Assembly: GCA_003545435.1 (NCBI GenBank)
Contig: DPYI01000015.1
Span: 2,630 to 15,277 of the forward strand
Source: Patescibacteria group bacterium
Lineage (GTDB): Bacteria > Patescibacteriota > Microgenomatia > UBA10105 > UBA927
Reading direction: 5' to 3'
Length of the DNA: 12,648 nucleotides
Shown here piece by piece: positions 12,343-12,648 of the stretch; positions within the stretch are counted from its first letter, which is position 1; each line of letters opens with the position of its first letter. Both the position numbers and the translations under genes were made by a program. The notes below the pieces were generated by a model. That model worked only from the letters and a program-made list of their open reading frames with translations, was not told the origin of the DNA and searched no databases.

Positions 12343-12648
12343 TTAATCGGGTGGGTGGGCTGAGACGGAATTAAGATAAACCTTTTTAAATTTCGGTCTT
12401 GTAGTCTTGTACTCTTCTACAATAGCAAAGTATCTACAGAGGGGCGGGGAAAAGAAAATCTGATGATTTCCACCGGAAAAGTTTTGGTTTCGTTCTTCCG
12501 TCAGATTGGCGAGAACCGAAAAATTGAAGCTAAATTCTCTGTGGAACCGGAAGTTTCCAGCTTGGGATCGGCCAATTTCCACCATTTTGGCCGATTCAAT
12601 TTGTGGTAATATATGGGAACGGAGTTCCAAAAAATCGCGCGCGCAAAA
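12343..12648. other. Unassigned right end with hairpins
   Basis: No gene I can support. A 9-bp hairpin ATCGGCCAA/TTGGCCGAT (12567-12575, 12587-12595) has an 11-nt loop, and GGAAC/GTTCC lies near the window end. An ATG near 12610 stays open to the end but is too short to judge. The - strand frame 12343-12630 has no recognisable domain. Confidence 0.4.

Noticed and set aside
12343..12630. Open frame of 95 codons on the - strand
   Set aside because: No recognisable domain and no Shine-Dalgarno; it overlaps a 9-bp hairpin.
1..12648. CRISPR array
   Set aside because: No set of regularly spaced direct repeats was seen; the repeats present are palindromic or tRNA-derived.

Overview
The window looks like part of a bacterial chromosome from the Patescibacteria/CPR radiation, most likely a Microgenomates-type lineage. 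This is inference from compact membrane and Sec genes packed with 4-base overlaps, mostly weak Shine-Dalgarno sites, a TPTPTP linker in a surface protein, and tRNA genes without encoded CCA. TGA is used as a stop (uvrC, yvcK, the holin-like gene), so this is not a TGA-recoding lineage.

Left part (1-8992), all on the + strand: the 3' ~95% of uvrA; a 126-bp gap holding a palindromic repeat; then a tightly packed run made of a membrane-anchored transglutaminase-like protein, uvrC (lacking the C-terminal HhH domain), a small 4-TM holin-superfamily membrane protein, yvcK, secG and a membrane-anchored family 5 solute-binding protein. Overlaps of 25, 4 and 4 bp suggest one transcript with translational coupling. 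The run joins nucleotide excision repair (UvrA/UvrC) with envelope functions.

Middle (8993-9538): an unusually rearranged tRNA cluster. On the - strand, a tRNA-Gln(UUG) sits inside a 9-bp inverted repeat, with a D-arm-like element upstream and a T-arm-like element downstream. On the + strand there is an orphan 5' tRNA half, then a tRNA-Val(UAC) whose anticodon loop is split exactly at position 37/38 by a 104-nt insert. That insert itself contains a complete second tRNA-Val(UAC). This nested tRNA is the standout feature of the window.

Right part (9539-12648): a 414-bp spacer with a GC-rich hairpin and a pseudoknot-capable inverted-repeat set; one AT-rich gene for an anchored LamG-like surface protein, with a (GA)7 tract at its 5' end that could make it phase variable; then about 820 bp without a convincing gene. 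Within that last stretch an 11-bp long-range inverted repeat closes a 446-nt GC-rich block full of hairpins, a candidate large structured RNA. This region differs in base composition from the left part and looks like accessory DNA next to a tRNA cluster; no integrase or transposase is visible.
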